Of a DNA stretch of 64,000 nt, positions 16,403 to 25,167 are shown one piece after another. A program made the position numbers and the translations under genes. This DNA comes from Planctomycetota bacterium. GTDB taxonomy: Bacteria; Planctomycetota; Planctomycetia; Pirellulales; Pirellulaceae. Where the stretch lies: assembly GCA_029259935.1 (NCBI GenBank), contig JAJDEH010000476.1:1-64000 (forward strand). Direction: 5' to 3'. Position 1 is the stretch's first letter, and every line of letters begins with the position of its first letter. The notes under the pieces were generated by a model. The model made no database searches, had not been told where the DNA came from, and saw nothing but the letters and a program-made list of their open reading frames with translations.

Positions 16403-17017
16403 ATGTCCGAACCTTTCATTGGTGAAATCAAATTGTTTGGTGGAAATTTTGCACCGGCAGGATGGGCACTTTGCGATGGACAACTCTTAAGCATTGCACC
16501 AAATAGCGCCTTGTTTTCAATTCTTGGCACGACATATGGTGGCGACGGCGAATCTACCTTTGGGCTGCCTGATCTAAGAGGTCGTGTGCCAGTTCATCCT
16601 GGATCTGGGCCTGGACTTCCACCGGTGACTCAAGGTGAAAAGTCAGGCAGTGCAACCAATACCTTGACCATCCAAAATATGGCGTCGCACACGCATACGG
16701 CAACTTCAATTTCCACCGCAACGTCAGCCTCCACTCTGAGGGGACACAATGCGGCTGGCAACAAAAACACCGTTGTTGATCCAATGGGCACCGGCGGCAC
16801 TTCCTTGTCGAGTGATGCCGGTGTTTCCTCGGCAACCTATTCGACCAATGACCCAAACGCGGACATGAAAACGGGGTCGGTGGTGACAACGACCGATGTC
16901 ACGACTGAGACAACCAATGCGAATACCGGAAACAACACGCCGGTCAACAACATGCAGCCGTTCACGGCAATCAACTACATTATTGCCCTGCTAGGAGTAT
17001 TTCCCAGTGCGTCTTGA
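16403..17017 (+). CDS. Phage tail collar domain protein (MdpB/microcystin-dependent protein type)
   Basis: A 204-residue protein that opens with the tail-collar signature: PFIGEIKLFGGNFAPAGWAL, CDGQLLSI, NSALFSILGTTYGGDG and TFGLPDLRGRVPVHPG. A Thr/Ser/Asn-rich region follows (SHTHTATSISTATSAS, TTTDVTTETTNANTGNN), then a conserved end NNMQPFTAINYIIALLGVFP. GGAG precedes the ATG. Such proteins resemble short tail fibres, but chromosomal copies outside prophages are common. No other phage or injection-system gene is nearby, so a surface or adhesion role is possible. It forms a compact rightward trio with two DUF6916-like ORFs. Confidence 0.9.
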   Translation: MSEPFIGEIKLFGGNFAPAGWALCDGQLLSIAPNSALFSILGTTYGGDGESTFGLPDLRGRVPVHPGSGPGLPPVTQGEKSGSATNTLTIQNMASHTHTATSISTATSASTLRGHNAAGNKNTVVDPMGTGGTSLSSDAGVSSATYSTNDPNADMKTGSVVTTTDVTTETTNANTGNNTPVNNMQPFTAINYIIALLGVFPSAS

Positions 17018-17110
17018 CGGCGAATCTGAAGCCGGTATGTAAGAGAGCCCCCGTGGCTGCCCTCGCCGTTGGCAAGGGCGGCCTGGCTTTGCCATCCACC
17101 ACACACTCTC

Positions 17111-19201
17111 TCATCGATTCATCGGGACGTTTGCTTGTTCGTATTTGGCAAAACGCAGAGTCAATTCGTCGAGTGAATATATCTGATCTTGATTCATGTC
17201 GACGTCCTTCCAACCCAACCGTTCCCGTTCCTCAGGTTGCAGCATACCGTCTTTGTTTTTGTCGTAGTTTTGGATGAGTGCGCGGGCCTTGGTACGTAAC
17301 TGCTCAAGGCCGGCCTCGCCACGTTGTGCGCGAATGCGTCCGATCCTAGTCCGAATCGCCGTGGTCGCTGGGCGAGAAAGCTCGGCCAGCCGACGTTCCA
17401 CCTTCTGCTTCTCTTGGTCGTCCAATTCGGGAAGTGAATCGCGATACAAATCCGCACAGAACCGTTGGACGTTGGCTTTTTCGTGGGCGGAAAGCCCCTC
17501 GGCGACCTGCCACCACTGCTCGGCCAACTCGTACTCATTGCCGGGCTTGTCGGTATCGGCGACTGTTCTTTCCGCCAGTTTTCGCAATGCTTCATTGCTG
17601 CCTTTGGCCAGCATCGGCAACCCTGCCTTCCAGTCGCCGTTAGTGGCGCAGCGATACAATCCCACATAGTAGTTGGCGTCAATGTCGTTCGGATCCTTTT
17701 CCAAAAACTCAAAGTAGAATTTGATTTTCGAAAACCTTGTCGACATCGCATTGATTTCGGTGGCCTTTTTGTTGGCCGCGTCCATCATCCATTCGTCTTT
17801 GATTTTGGACGACAGCGAACGAACCATGCGCAGAAGTTGGTTGGCCTCGTCATAACGATCCGCGTGCGCGAATTGATCGACCAGCGGCATCAGCTTATCT
17901 GTCAACGAATCCCAAGCTTGGGGAGTCCTGGCTTTGCGAACCAGTTTCTTAAGCAACTCGGCCAATTCTCCCTCCGCGTCGACATCAAATCCCGAGCCAA
18001 TCGCATCGGTTGCCGCAACCGCGATGGCCAAGTTGCCGAGATCGGTCGCCAGCTTAACGGCTTGTTGGTAGAGTACGTACTGCTTGGCGGGATCGTCGGT
18101 GGTGACGCCAGCGGTTTCAAACAGCGTGACCGCCAGCTTGTGTCGCGTTTTCGCTTCCCTAGACGCGAATTCCGCCGAGAACTCTTGCTTGATTTTCGCC
18201 AGCCATTTCGCCCGGCTTGGGGCATCGGGTACGGCATGTTTACCCTGCGATTCCGCCGGTTTTGGGTCGCTTTCCGCGGACGGTTTGTCCGGCGATGGGC
18301 CCTTGTTGGCGGCAGGCGCGGACTTCGACGCAGTGGAAGATGCCGTTTCTTTCTTGGTGGCATCCTTGGTCGCGGGAACTGCATCACTGGGCGTCGATGG
18401 GACAGGTCTCGATTGGATCGGCGATGGCCTGGCCGGCGGTGGGTTGATGAGTATCGCGAGGGGCGGCCCCGATGTGTCGGGAATGAAATCGCCAGCCTCC
18501 GTGTAATAAGCGCCTTTCCGAGCCTTGGGTTTCGTGGTTGCGGGCGGCTCGCTGGTGACGTTCGTTTTGCGATGGGCCGGATTGTCCCGTACTTCGGCCC
18601 GAGTGACGTGATCGTCCGATTCGCGGGATTGTGCCGCTCTTGCGCCCGTTGATTTCGATGTCACCAGTTCGGCTGGATTCGTGCGGTCATCCAGGGCGGA
18701 GATTTTTTGGCCGCTTGTCCCTTCTTCGTTCGGCCCGTTGCCGGTCCCCAGGAAAAAGAACAGCAATGCCACCACAACGAGAACGCCGGCGGAACCACTC
18801 GCCACGGCGATCGTGACGCGGGGTTTTGTCTTGATCAGGATGCCGAACCAGTTTTCAGACGCCGGATCGGCGGCGGCAAGAGCCGCAGGTGCCGACCGCG
18901 CGGGCTGGTCGCCTATCAGCTTCTTGAGCTGCTCGTCGTAGCAAGACTTCATGATCGGTTCCAGCAAGCTGGCTTGCGCCGCATGGACTTCTTTCAGCAG
19001 ACGATTCGCCAAATCGATCTGATCGTTTTTCGCCGTGGAACGAATTCTTTGGATCGTGTACTCGGCGGCCGCCTGGATGACCCGAGGATTCGATTCGAAA
19101 GGCGTCAGCGACAGCAGCCGATAGTGGTTGGGGGGCTGTTCCGAGACCGGTATTCCCAGCCAAGTGAGGTAGGCATCAAAAGCACCAAGCTGCGTTGACA
19201 T
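17111..19201 (-). CDS. Membrane-anchored protein with J-domain-like N-terminus and C-terminal EF-hands
   Basis: A 696-residue planctomycete-style protein. Residues 1-95 (AYLTWLGIPVSEQPPNHYRL then LLSL, IQAAAEYTIQRI, LANRLLKEVHAAQASLL and CYDEQL) look like a divergent J-domain or cytosolic helical module without an HPD motif. One membrane segment lies at about 128-150 (VTIAVASGSAGVLVVVALLF). A long Pro/Ala/Ser/Lys-rich stretch (about 150-340) is followed by a helical, TPR-like region. The end carries two EF-hand loops, DKNKDGMLQPEE and DMNQDQIYSLDE, which probably bind calcium. The topology would place the J-like part inside and the rest outside. It starts 'MSTQLGAF', and no other start is needed. 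Function unknown. Confidence 0.82.
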   Translation of the reverse strand: MSTQLGAFDAYLTWLGIPVSEQPPNHYRLLSLTPFESNPRVIQAAAEYTIQRIRSTAKNDQIDLANRLLKEVHAAQASLLEPIMKSCYDEQLKKLIGDQPARSAPAALAAADPASENWFGILIKTKPRVTIAVASGSAGVLVVVALLFFFLGTGNGPNEEGTSGQKISALDDRTNPAELVTSKSTGARAAQSRESDDHVTRAEVRDNPAHRKTNVTSEPPATTKPKARKGAYYTEAGDFIPDTSGPPLAILINPPPARPSPIQSRPVPSTPSDAVPATKDATKKETASSTASKSAPAANKGPSPDKPSAESDPKPAESQGKHAVPDAPSRAKWLAKIKQEFSAEFASREAKTRHKLAVTLFETAGVTTDDPAKQYVLYQQAVKLATDLGNLAIAVAATDAIGSGFDVDAEGELAELLKKLVRKARTPQAWDSLTDKLMPLVDQFAHADRYDEANQLLRMVRSLSSKIKDEWMMDAANKKATEINAMSTRFSKIKFYFEFLEKDPNDIDANYYVGLYRCATNGDWKAGLPMLAKGSNEALRKLAERTVADTDKPGNEYELAEQWWQVAEGLSAHEKANVQRFCADLYRDSLPELDDQEKQKVERRLAELSRPATTAIRTRIGRIRAQRGEAGLEQLRTKARALIQNYDKNKDGMLQPEERERLGWKDVDMNQDQIYSLDELTLRFAKYEQANVPMNR

Positions 19202-19412
19202 GGGACATACCCTAGGCTGCGTGTCGTTGCGGAAAATCTAGCGCGAATTGCGAGCGGGCGCGATTGAGTATAGGGCGGCCAGCCAGGGGAGGTCAAACCT
19301 CACGGACGGACATTTTCACCGGACGGGCACTCTTGCTCGTGGGGCTCCGAACCGGTATGAAGGCTGCGTCGTGTCCATCTCGTAATCGCTCATCCGTGGA
19401 AGCCGTCCAGCG

Positions 19413-19970
19413 ATGCCCGCAAAAGTGTTCGTTTACATTGCGACCAGTTTGGATGGGTTCATTGCCCGCGAGCATGGCGAACTTGACTGGCTGGACGATG
19501 CCAACGCAATCGTCCCACAAGGCGAAGATTGTGGCTACAAAGACTTTTTCGCTTCGATGGACGTACTGGTCATGGGCCGAAAGTCCTATGAAAAAGTCTT
19601 GTCGTTTGGCAATTGGCCGTACGGACAGACTCAAGTGGTTGTTTTGAGCCGTCGGCCCATCACGTTTCCAGAAGAGTTGCCGGCAACGGTGTCGCATTCA
19701 TCGGCACCGCCGCGTGTTCTGTATAACCGATTGTCTAACGAAGGGGCGCGGCATATCTATGTAGACGGAGGCCAGACCATCCAGGCTTTCCTCGCGGAGC
19801 GCTTGGTGGATGAAATCACCATCACGGTGATTCCGATTATTCTTGGCCAAGGAGTCCCGCTGTTTGGCCGGTTGGACAATGATGTTCCGCTAACTCACAT
19901 CCAAACACAGGCCTTTGATTTTGGCTTTGTGCAGATGAAGTACGCGGTCGGCGACCGACTTACCAAGTGA
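19413..19970 (+). CDS. Dihydrofolate reductase-like (RibD C-terminal fold) protein
   Basis: A 185-residue protein. The ATG at 19413 follows GGAAG. The typical sequence AKVFVYIATSLDGFIAREHG opens the fold. Then come DVLVMGRKSYEKVLSFGNW (the NADPH-binding 'MGRKTYE' segment), VVVLSRR, HIYVDGGQTIQAFLAERL and ITVIPIILGQGVPLFG. This is the YwjB/YyaP-type 'dihydrofolate reductase family' fold, which reduces unknown substrates with NADPH. It is not the folA enzyme, because the sequence belongs to the RibD_C branch. It is a monocistronic gene converging on the TPR-like gene. Confidence 0.93.
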   Translation: MPAKVFVYIATSLDGFIAREHGELDWLDDANAIVPQGEDCGYKDFFASMDVLVMGRKSYEKVLSFGNWPYGQTQVVVLSRRPITFPEELPATVSHSSAPPRVLYNRLSNEGARHIYVDGGQTIQAFLAERLVDEITITVIPIILGQGVPLFGRLDNDVPLTHIQTQAFDFGFVQMKYAVGDRLTK

Positions 19971-19993
19971 ATATTTGACCTTCCAAGAACTAC

Positions 19994-22147
19994 TTAACGC
20001 TCTTTGCGCGCAATCGGTTTCAGCCAGACGATCGGCTCGGTGTCCCAGACGGCGATTCCTGCCCGTGCGGCCGCGTGGTGATGTGATTCGCGGTCCAACA
20101 CCAACTGCTTTACCCATTTGGTTGAAGCGTCGCCTTTTAGCAACCAGGCTGCGAAGAGGTAGTCAATTGCCGCGGATTGCGTGAGTTGAGCTTCGCGTTG
20201 GCTCCACCGCTGTTGGATCAACGGCCAGACGTCCGCCGCCTTCATCCGAGACAGAATGATGAGCGCGGCGCGGTGCCCCGGGTCCGCCTGCTTCGCCTGC
20301 GTGAGCAGGAACGGCTTGGCGTCGCTGCCGCAGGCAGCCAGGATGTGCATGATCCGGCGCTTCTTCCAGCCATCGTCATAATCGTCCGTGAGAGCGGTCC
20401 AACCCCAGTCCTCCGCCCGATCACCAAGCGCATTCCAAAGAGCTTGGTACCGTCCCTCCGCGGCTTGATCGATCAACGTGATGTAGTCGCGGATGTCCTT
20501 CGCCGGTGACAAGAAGTCCGCGGCCTTACCCGTTGGGGACGTTGTGAAACGTTCGCGAAGAACTTGAAGCTTACCGTTCCGCTGAGCCATCTCGACCAAC
20601 TGGCATCGAATGGGCTGACTCACATATCGACTCTTTTGGGCGGCGGCGCGATCAAAGATCTCAAGTGCGCCAGCAAGGTCAGTCTGGTTCATTTCGCAAA
20701 TCGTCATCTCGGTGCGCCGCTGCGAGATCAGGCTCCACTCGCAGTTCCCGCACCAGGATTGAGGATCGTAGGCCTTCCAAATGGAATGAGCCTTGGCCCA
20801 CTGTCGCTTCCGCATGTAGTGGCGGCCGAGATAGATAAAGGGGCTCGAACCAACGTTCGAGAAGCTCTCCAAAACTCGAAGCGGTAGTCGGTCCTTGGGA
20901 ACAGCCGCAACCGCCTTGTGATAGCTGGCGAACATCTTTTGGCGATCTCCGCGACCCCGATGACAGTCCGCCATCATGCTTTGGACCAAGGCCTGCCGAC
21001 GTGATTGCGGAAATCGTCTCTCGACTTCTTCCAGCAGCGTCAGGGCTTGGTCATACTCGTTTTCCATCAGAAAGGCATTGGCCATGCGGAGAAGGTCTGA
21101 GGGGACTGCGGCGCGGTTATAGTTCGGGTGGTCATAGTGACGCAGTGTACGAAGCGCCTCCTCGGGCCTCTTTTCAGACAACCAACTCTGCACAATCCGC
21201 GACCGGGCCCGCGGTGCACGAAAAGCCTGTGGATATTTTGTCAGAAAGTCCTCGTAACCCCGCCGTTCCTGGCGTCCATCCCTGGTGCTCCGATAATCCG
21301 TGGTCGGGTCCGCCAGGCGAAACTCGGCGTATCGTTTCTCGGCGGCGATGTCCGTTAGCTGGGCAATCCGCTGGTAGGCGTTCTCGCGTGTGGCGCGATC
21401 GGCGGAAAAGCGGGATGACATCGCATGCAACATCCAGATCTGGTGACGCCGCGGCGCTTTGGCTTCCTCTAACTCCTTTAACCCCCGGCGGAAGTAAGCG
21501 GCCACGGTCTGATCCAAGTCCGCATGATCAGACCGGGAGGGCAGTTTGGCTACCACCATCAGCGCCGGCACGGTAAACATCGACTTCGGGTGAGATCGCA
21601 GCAGTTTTTCAGCGAGTTGCTCGACCGTTTTTCGATTTTGCTCGCGTTCACGGGCCGAGCGATCCGCTTGCGTGTCGTCGCTCAACGGTGCGTCCCATTT
21701 GTTGTTGGTAACTCGTTCCGCGGCCGGCAGCAGCGCCCGCCAGGTTGGCCCGGCGGCAAGGTCTTCCGCGTAACGCTGCTTGACCTCGTCGCCCGATTGC
21801 TTCACGACCTTCAGAAAGTCCATCGCCGCGTTGTTCCAACGGCTGGATTCGTATGGACTGAAATTGCAGTGGCGGAAATAAAACTGCCAGACCTTCAGCG
21901 CTTGGTTGGTGCGATTCGTCGCACTCTCCGCCCGCGCCACGGCGATGATCTTGTCCTGAAAATCACCCGCCCAGGGCAGGAAGGCCACGGTCTTGTCGCC
22001 TAGTTTTCCGCGTTGAATGTTACTCAGTATCTCTTCTTCGACGCGCTGGAAGTCCTCGTTCGTCTGAGCGAACAACGAGGTCGTGCCGATCAGCAACAAC
22101 AGCAAACTGCTCAGCGAACGGGCGAACCAAACGCATTTGGCATACAT
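19994..22147 (-). CDS. Large secreted helical-repeat (TPR-like) protein
   Basis: 717 residues from the ATG at 22147 (MYAKCVWFARSLSSLLLLLI, then GTTSLFAQT), which gives a good signal peptide; a longer frame to 22210 does not. The body is almost all helical repeats: LKELEEAKAPRRHQIWMLHA, RIVQSWLSEKRPEEALRTLR, LRMANAFLMENEYDQALTLL and SMMADCHRGRGDRQKMFASY. These are TPR-like units of about 34 residues. C-terminal repeats (RYQALWNALGDRAEDWGWTA and ALIILSRMKAADVWPLIQQR) are HEAT-like. It is expected in the periplasm or on the surface as a protein-binding scaffold. There is no enzymatic motif, and no partner is visible. Confidence 0.85.
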   Translation of the reverse strand: MYAKCVWFARSLSSLLLLLIGTTSLFAQTNEDFQRVEEEILSNIQRGKLGDKTVAFLPWAGDFQDKIIAVARAESATNRTNQALKVWQFYFRHCNFSPYESSRWNNAAMDFLKVVKQSGDEVKQRYAEDLAAGPTWRALLPAAERVTNNKWDAPLSDDTQADRSAREREQNRKTVEQLAEKLLRSHPKSMFTVPALMVVAKLPSRSDHADLDQTVAAYFRRGLKELEEAKAPRRHQIWMLHAMSSRFSADRATRENAYQRIAQLTDIAAEKRYAEFRLADPTTDYRSTRDGRQERRGYEDFLTKYPQAFRAPRARSRIVQSWLSEKRPEEALRTLRHYDHPNYNRAAVPSDLLRMANAFLMENEYDQALTLLEEVERRFPQSRRQALVQSMMADCHRGRGDRQKMFASYHKAVAAVPKDRLPLRVLESFSNVGSSPFIYLGRHYMRKRQWAKAHSIWKAYDPQSWCGNCEWSLISQRRTEMTICEMNQTDLAGALEIFDRAAAQKSRYVSQPIRCQLVEMAQRNGKLQVLRERFTTSPTGKAADFLSPAKDIRDYITLIDQAAEGRYQALWNALGDRAEDWGWTALTDDYDDGWKKRRIMHILAACGSDAKPFLLTQAKQADPGHRAALIILSRMKAADVWPLIQQRWSQREAQLTQSAAIDYLFAAWLLKGDASTKWVKQLVLDRESHHHAAARAGIAVWDTEPIVWLKPIARKER

Positions 22148-22904
22148 GACCGAGACCTTGGGGCGAGGCGCGTCGAGGAAGCGCGCTTTGAGGACAACAC
22201 CTACCATCATAACAAAACGTTCCGGTACGGCGACTTCTATTTGCGTGGGCCGCGAAGGCGAAGCTTCATCCGGAAGACCTTGCGGTGGCGGAATCCTGAC
22301 TCTGCGGCGAAATGGTCCGTGAAATCGACCGACCGTAGTTCGCGATTCGGCTTCGTGAGAGGATGGACAAACCGAAGCAACTTCGCGCTTCGCGGACTAC
22401 ACGCGGTGATTGCGACCTCCGCAGTTGCGTCATCAGAGTGACGACATCCGACTTCCATAGCTTCGCTCATTTTTGCGTGCAATGCGTCAGACTCGTGTAT
22501 GGCTACTCGGAGACTCAATACAAACCGTTCGCCGATTCTCCCCTGTGCCCAGCTCGGCTGACGTAATCGAAAACCGCGTCACCCAACAGTGTCCACCCGT
22601 CCTCGACCGTATCGGGCTGCACACAGCAGCCGCATTTGGTGACGGGTTTTTCTTGCATGACGAGTGGTGTGAGCTTTTCGTTGCTTGGCGCTGCGCGGAA
22701 ACTTTTGTGGCATATCACTGGGATACCACCGCTTAGCCATTGTCCGCCAACATAGTTTGGCCGCAGAGCTGCAACATCCATGCCGCAAATGCTTCCTTCT
22801 TTATTCAAGTTGGAATCTATTTGTATAATGTGCTGGTTGCCCTACGTCTTCCGCTTCGTCGAGGGGCCGCGTTGGCCACACTTCCCAGTAGCCGTTCAAA
22901 TCAA
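22148..22904. other. Sparse region between the TPR-like gene and the hypothetical gene at 22905
   Basis: About 750 bases lie here. Only one weakly supported leftward ORF (22515-22781) is seen. The rest shows short unrelated frames. It must include the promoters of the TPR-like gene (leftward) and of the 22905 gene (rightward). No RNA gene or repeat is recognised. Confidence 0.45.
22515..22781 (-). CDS. Possible small Cys-containing protein
   Basis: An 88-residue frame from an ATG that follows AAGAAGGAAG by 10 bases. It contains CHKSFRAAPSNEKLTPL and VTKCGCCVQPDTVEDGW, giving a CxCC cluster, and ends in a polar tail. No family is recognised. Codon use is reasonable but not decisive, and a real gene is only moderately likely. 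It is divergent from the 22905 gene. Confidence 0.3.
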   Translation of the reverse strand: MDVAALRPNYVGGQWLSGGIPVICHKSFRAAPSNEKLTPLVMQEKPVTKCGCCVQPDTVEDGWTLLGDAVFDYVSRAGHRGESANGLY

Positions 22905-23423
22905 ATGGACCCGACACTTCGGGATATCGCCGACTTCTACAGATTCGCCCTCGACAACTCTCACTCGACTTGCCACCTAGTCGAACTTACCGACGTTGTC
23001 GCGTGGGTTGACTCGTTGATTACCACGAGCGACATACCTGAAGAATGGATGTTCGATCTTTCTCTCGCAAAAACACCGGACATTGCCATTTTCGCCCTTT
23101 CCCGCGTACCGCCGCCCGCGACTGACTACCTCGGCGCATCAATATTCGTTGCCAATCTGAATCGCCTATGGTCTTCAGGTGCGCTGTCGCGTGATGATGC
23201 CTGCCATCTGCTCTGGAATCTTCGCGATCACTTGCGCCCGGAGTACGACGTTTCGGCAATTGCCCCCGAGGTGACACTTGAAGATGCGGACGCCTGTTTC
23301 ACGCAGGAGATACGTGACCCCGGTCCGTTTACACGCGTCGATGAGGCATTGGTCGAATTGTTTGGTTGCTACGAGGCGTTTGATCTGCTGATTCCAGCGG
23401 TATCCGGCGCGCACAGCGGCTAA
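22905..23423 (+). CDS. Hypothetical protein, helical, 172 residues
   Basis: The frame from the ATG at 22905 is preceded by unrelated codons if extended to 22740, so the shorter start is chosen. The protein begins MDPTLRDIADFYRFALDNSH. Mostly helical, acidic stretches follow (ELTDVVAWVDSLITTSDIPE, DDACHLLWNLRDHLRP and ALVELFGCYEAFDLLIPAVS). There is no signal peptide or membrane segment and no family I know; it is probably a soluble cytosolic protein. It is isolated, with a GC-rich hairpin just after the stop. Confidence 0.65.
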   Translation: MDPTLRDIADFYRFALDNSHSTCHLVELTDVVAWVDSLITTSDIPEEWMFDLSLAKTPDIAIFALSRVPPPATDYLGASIFVANLNRLWSSGALSRDDACHLLWNLRDHLRPEYDVSAIAPEVTLEDADACFTQEIRDPGPFTRVDEALVELFGCYEAFDLLIPAVSGAHSG

Positions 23424-23430
23424 CACAACA

Positions 23431-23475
23431 TGGCCGCGGGGGAGCCATTGTCAATTCTCTTCCCCTCGGCGGCCA
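23431..23475 (+). other. GC-rich inverted repeat after the 22905 gene
   Basis: TGGCCGC at 23431 pairs with GCGGCCA ending at 23475, and an inner GGGGA/TCCCC stem extends it across a small asymmetric bulge. The loop is about 17 bases. It begins 8 bases after the stop codon. A T tract is lacking, so termination is possible but not secure. Confidence 0.45.
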
Positions 23476-23882
23476 TCCCGACATCCTGGTAGCGTCTGCA
23501 GGAAAGCAGGCGTTCAACGTGCTGCGTCCGCACCTGCTAAATAAGTAATAAGTAGGCCACCTTCGCCGAAGTGACCTCCGCGACTAGCCCGGCCGATTTC
23601 CAACACGAATTGCCAGAATCGGGTAGAATGATGGAATGAGCTAAGCCTTCCCGGCACGCTCACCGCGGGCAGCAGGTTGAAACGGAGTTCGGGGCGATGG
23701 GCCGGCAGATAAATCGGGCCGTGAGACTGGTAAGGGCGACATCTGGACCGGTTCGCGAAAGAAATCCGTACCGCGACGGAGCAACCCTTGCAACATTGCA
23801 ATCATTGTTCACCGCGAGGCTGGCGCGGATACACGCGACGCCGCGCCTAACGCGTTGCAACATCGTCTGTTAGGAGAACATC

Positions 23883-24107
23883 ATGCAGGAACAACTGAAT
23901 CATTCGCGGCAGCCCGTATGTTACACTTGCCGAGCTGCGCCGCTTTGTCGCGGGAAGAGAAAAAGTAGGACACGCCGTTTACGCATGGCGAACCGCGACT
24001 TTCTGGCGCTTTTCGCGGCCAATCCTTCGCGATCGCTCGACCGCTCGGTTAGACTAGTCGCTCGCGCCGCTTGGGTTAGTCTTGGCGAAAGCGGGCCGCG
24101 GCGATGA
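23883..24107 (+). CDS. Possible small basic protein with a strong ribosome binding site
   Basis: A 74-residue frame whose ATG lies six bases after AGGAG (TTAGGAGAACATCATG), an ideal Shine-Dalgarno arrangement. The sequence is Arg-rich (RGKRKSRTRRLRMANRDFLA) with CYTC and a third Cys near the start. No family is recognised. It may be a short regulatory or leader peptide, or chance. It lies in a region otherwise devoid of genes. Confidence 0.25.
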   Translation: MQEQLNHSRQPVCYTCRAAPLCRGKRKSRTRRLRMANRDFLALFAANPSRSLDRSVRLVARAAWVSLGESGPRR

Positions 24108-24235
24108 GTTCTGATTATTATGACGATATTTCCGCTGACCCGGCTCAAAGTCGGCATGGTAGAATGAGGTACGCGAATCTCCCGGCGCTATCTCGTAATG
24201 GCCCGAGGCATCCAGCCTCCTTAGCAAATAATTCA

Positions 24236-25138
24236 ATGCGATATATTTTATTCCTCTTGGTGGTTTTGGCCTTCACCGGCGAGGCGGCCGCGCGCGACTT
24301 TTTCGTGAACAACGCCGGCGGCGACGACGGGCAAAACGGTGCCGCTCCCGATACGCGAGTGCAAGGCTCGGGCCCGGTCCGGACCATTCGCCGCGCCTTG
24401 CAACTTGCAAGAAAGGGCGACCGGGTCATTTTGGTCAACACCGGTGAACCCTATCGCGAACCGATCGCCCTGCAAGGAGGAAACCATAGCGGACTTGGCG
24501 GCAGGCCGTTCCAACTGATCGGTAACGGTTCCGTGATCGATGGCTCGGTCCCCGTGCCTGACGACGACTGGGAGCATGTGCGAGGAGAAATTTTTCGCTT
24601 CGCGCCGGAACGAAAAAGCCATCAGCAACTGTTCTTCTCGGGACAGCCTTTGAAACGCATCGCGGCGAGCCCCAAAGCGCTGGCCGCCTTGGAACCCTTC
24701 CAGTGGACGCTGTTGGATCGGAAGATCCATGTGCGAGTGGAACCCGACCGCTTGCCGCAAAGTTATGGCTTTGCATACGCCGGACATTCAGCCGGTATCA
24801 CTTTGTACAACGTCCGCGACTTGATCATTAGTGACGTCACCGTACAAGGCTTTCAACTCGACGGCATCAATGCTCACGACGGTGTCTCCAACGTGACCGT
24901 TCGGCAGAGTATCTGTCGCGGCAACGGAAGAAGTGGCATCTCGATTGGTGGGGCGTCGCGATTGCGCGTCGAGGCTTGCTTGGTTGGCAACAACGGAACC
25001 GCGCAGGTGCGCACCGAAGGGTACTGCAAAACTTGGCTTGTCAATTGCGATCTGATCGGTAACACCGCGCCCAAGGTGGTGCGCGAAGGAGGCCGCGTCA
25101 TCATCCAAAACGACGAACCGGTTTTGGGGGCCGAATAA
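24236..25138 (+). CDS. Secreted right-handed parallel beta-helix protein
   Basis: 300 residues from the ATG at 24236, where a signal peptide begins (MRYILFLLVVLAFTGEAAA); the longer frame to 24104 would bury it. The mature part starts with a pectate-lyase-like 'RDFFVNNAGGDDGQNG' and 'GPVRTIRRALQLARKGDRVI', the usual planctomycete beta-helix opening. Rungs of a parallel beta-helix follow (GITLYNVRDLIISDVTVQGF, ISIGGASRLRVEACLVGNNG). Such folds bind or cleave acidic polysaccharides. No catalytic Asp/Arg set is obvious, so polysaccharide binding or lyase activity is possible. It converges with the TMTC-like gene, 29 bases apart. Confidence 0.87.
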   Translation: MRYILFLLVVLAFTGEAAARDFFVNNAGGDDGQNGAAPDTRVQGSGPVRTIRRALQLARKGDRVILVNTGEPYREPIALQGGNHSGLGGRPFQLIGNGSVIDGSVPVPDDDWEHVRGEIFRFAPERKSHQQLFFSGQPLKRIAASPKALAALEPFQWTLLDRKIHVRVEPDRLPQSYGFAYAGHSAGITLYNVRDLIISDVTVQGFQLDGINAHDGVSNVTVRQSICRGNGRSGISIGGASRLRVEACLVGNNGTAQVRTEGYCKTWLVNCDLIGNTAPKVVREGGRVIIQNDEPVLGAE

Positions 25139-25167
25139 AAGGTTGGCCGGACCTTCCACGGTGAACG

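Larger units (their letters stand above)
23424..24235. other. Sparse region upstream of the beta-helix gene
   Basis: About 810 bases with no convincing long gene. It holds the hairpin at 23431-23475 and one short ORF (23883-24107) with an excellent ribosome binding site. The remaining short frames, on both strands, have no family features. GCCTAAC and GTTAGGA heptamers near 23840-23875 are not far enough apart to form an integron attC site. Confidence 0.45.

Noticed and set aside
17465..18652. 395-codon plus-strand frame
   Set aside because: Antisense to the EF-hand membrane protein; Arg/Gly-rich without domains.
23840..23875. GCCTAAC ... GTTAGGA, resembling integron attC boxes
   Set aside because: Only about 16 bases separate the two heptamers, too short for an attC; no integrase or cassette array is nearby.
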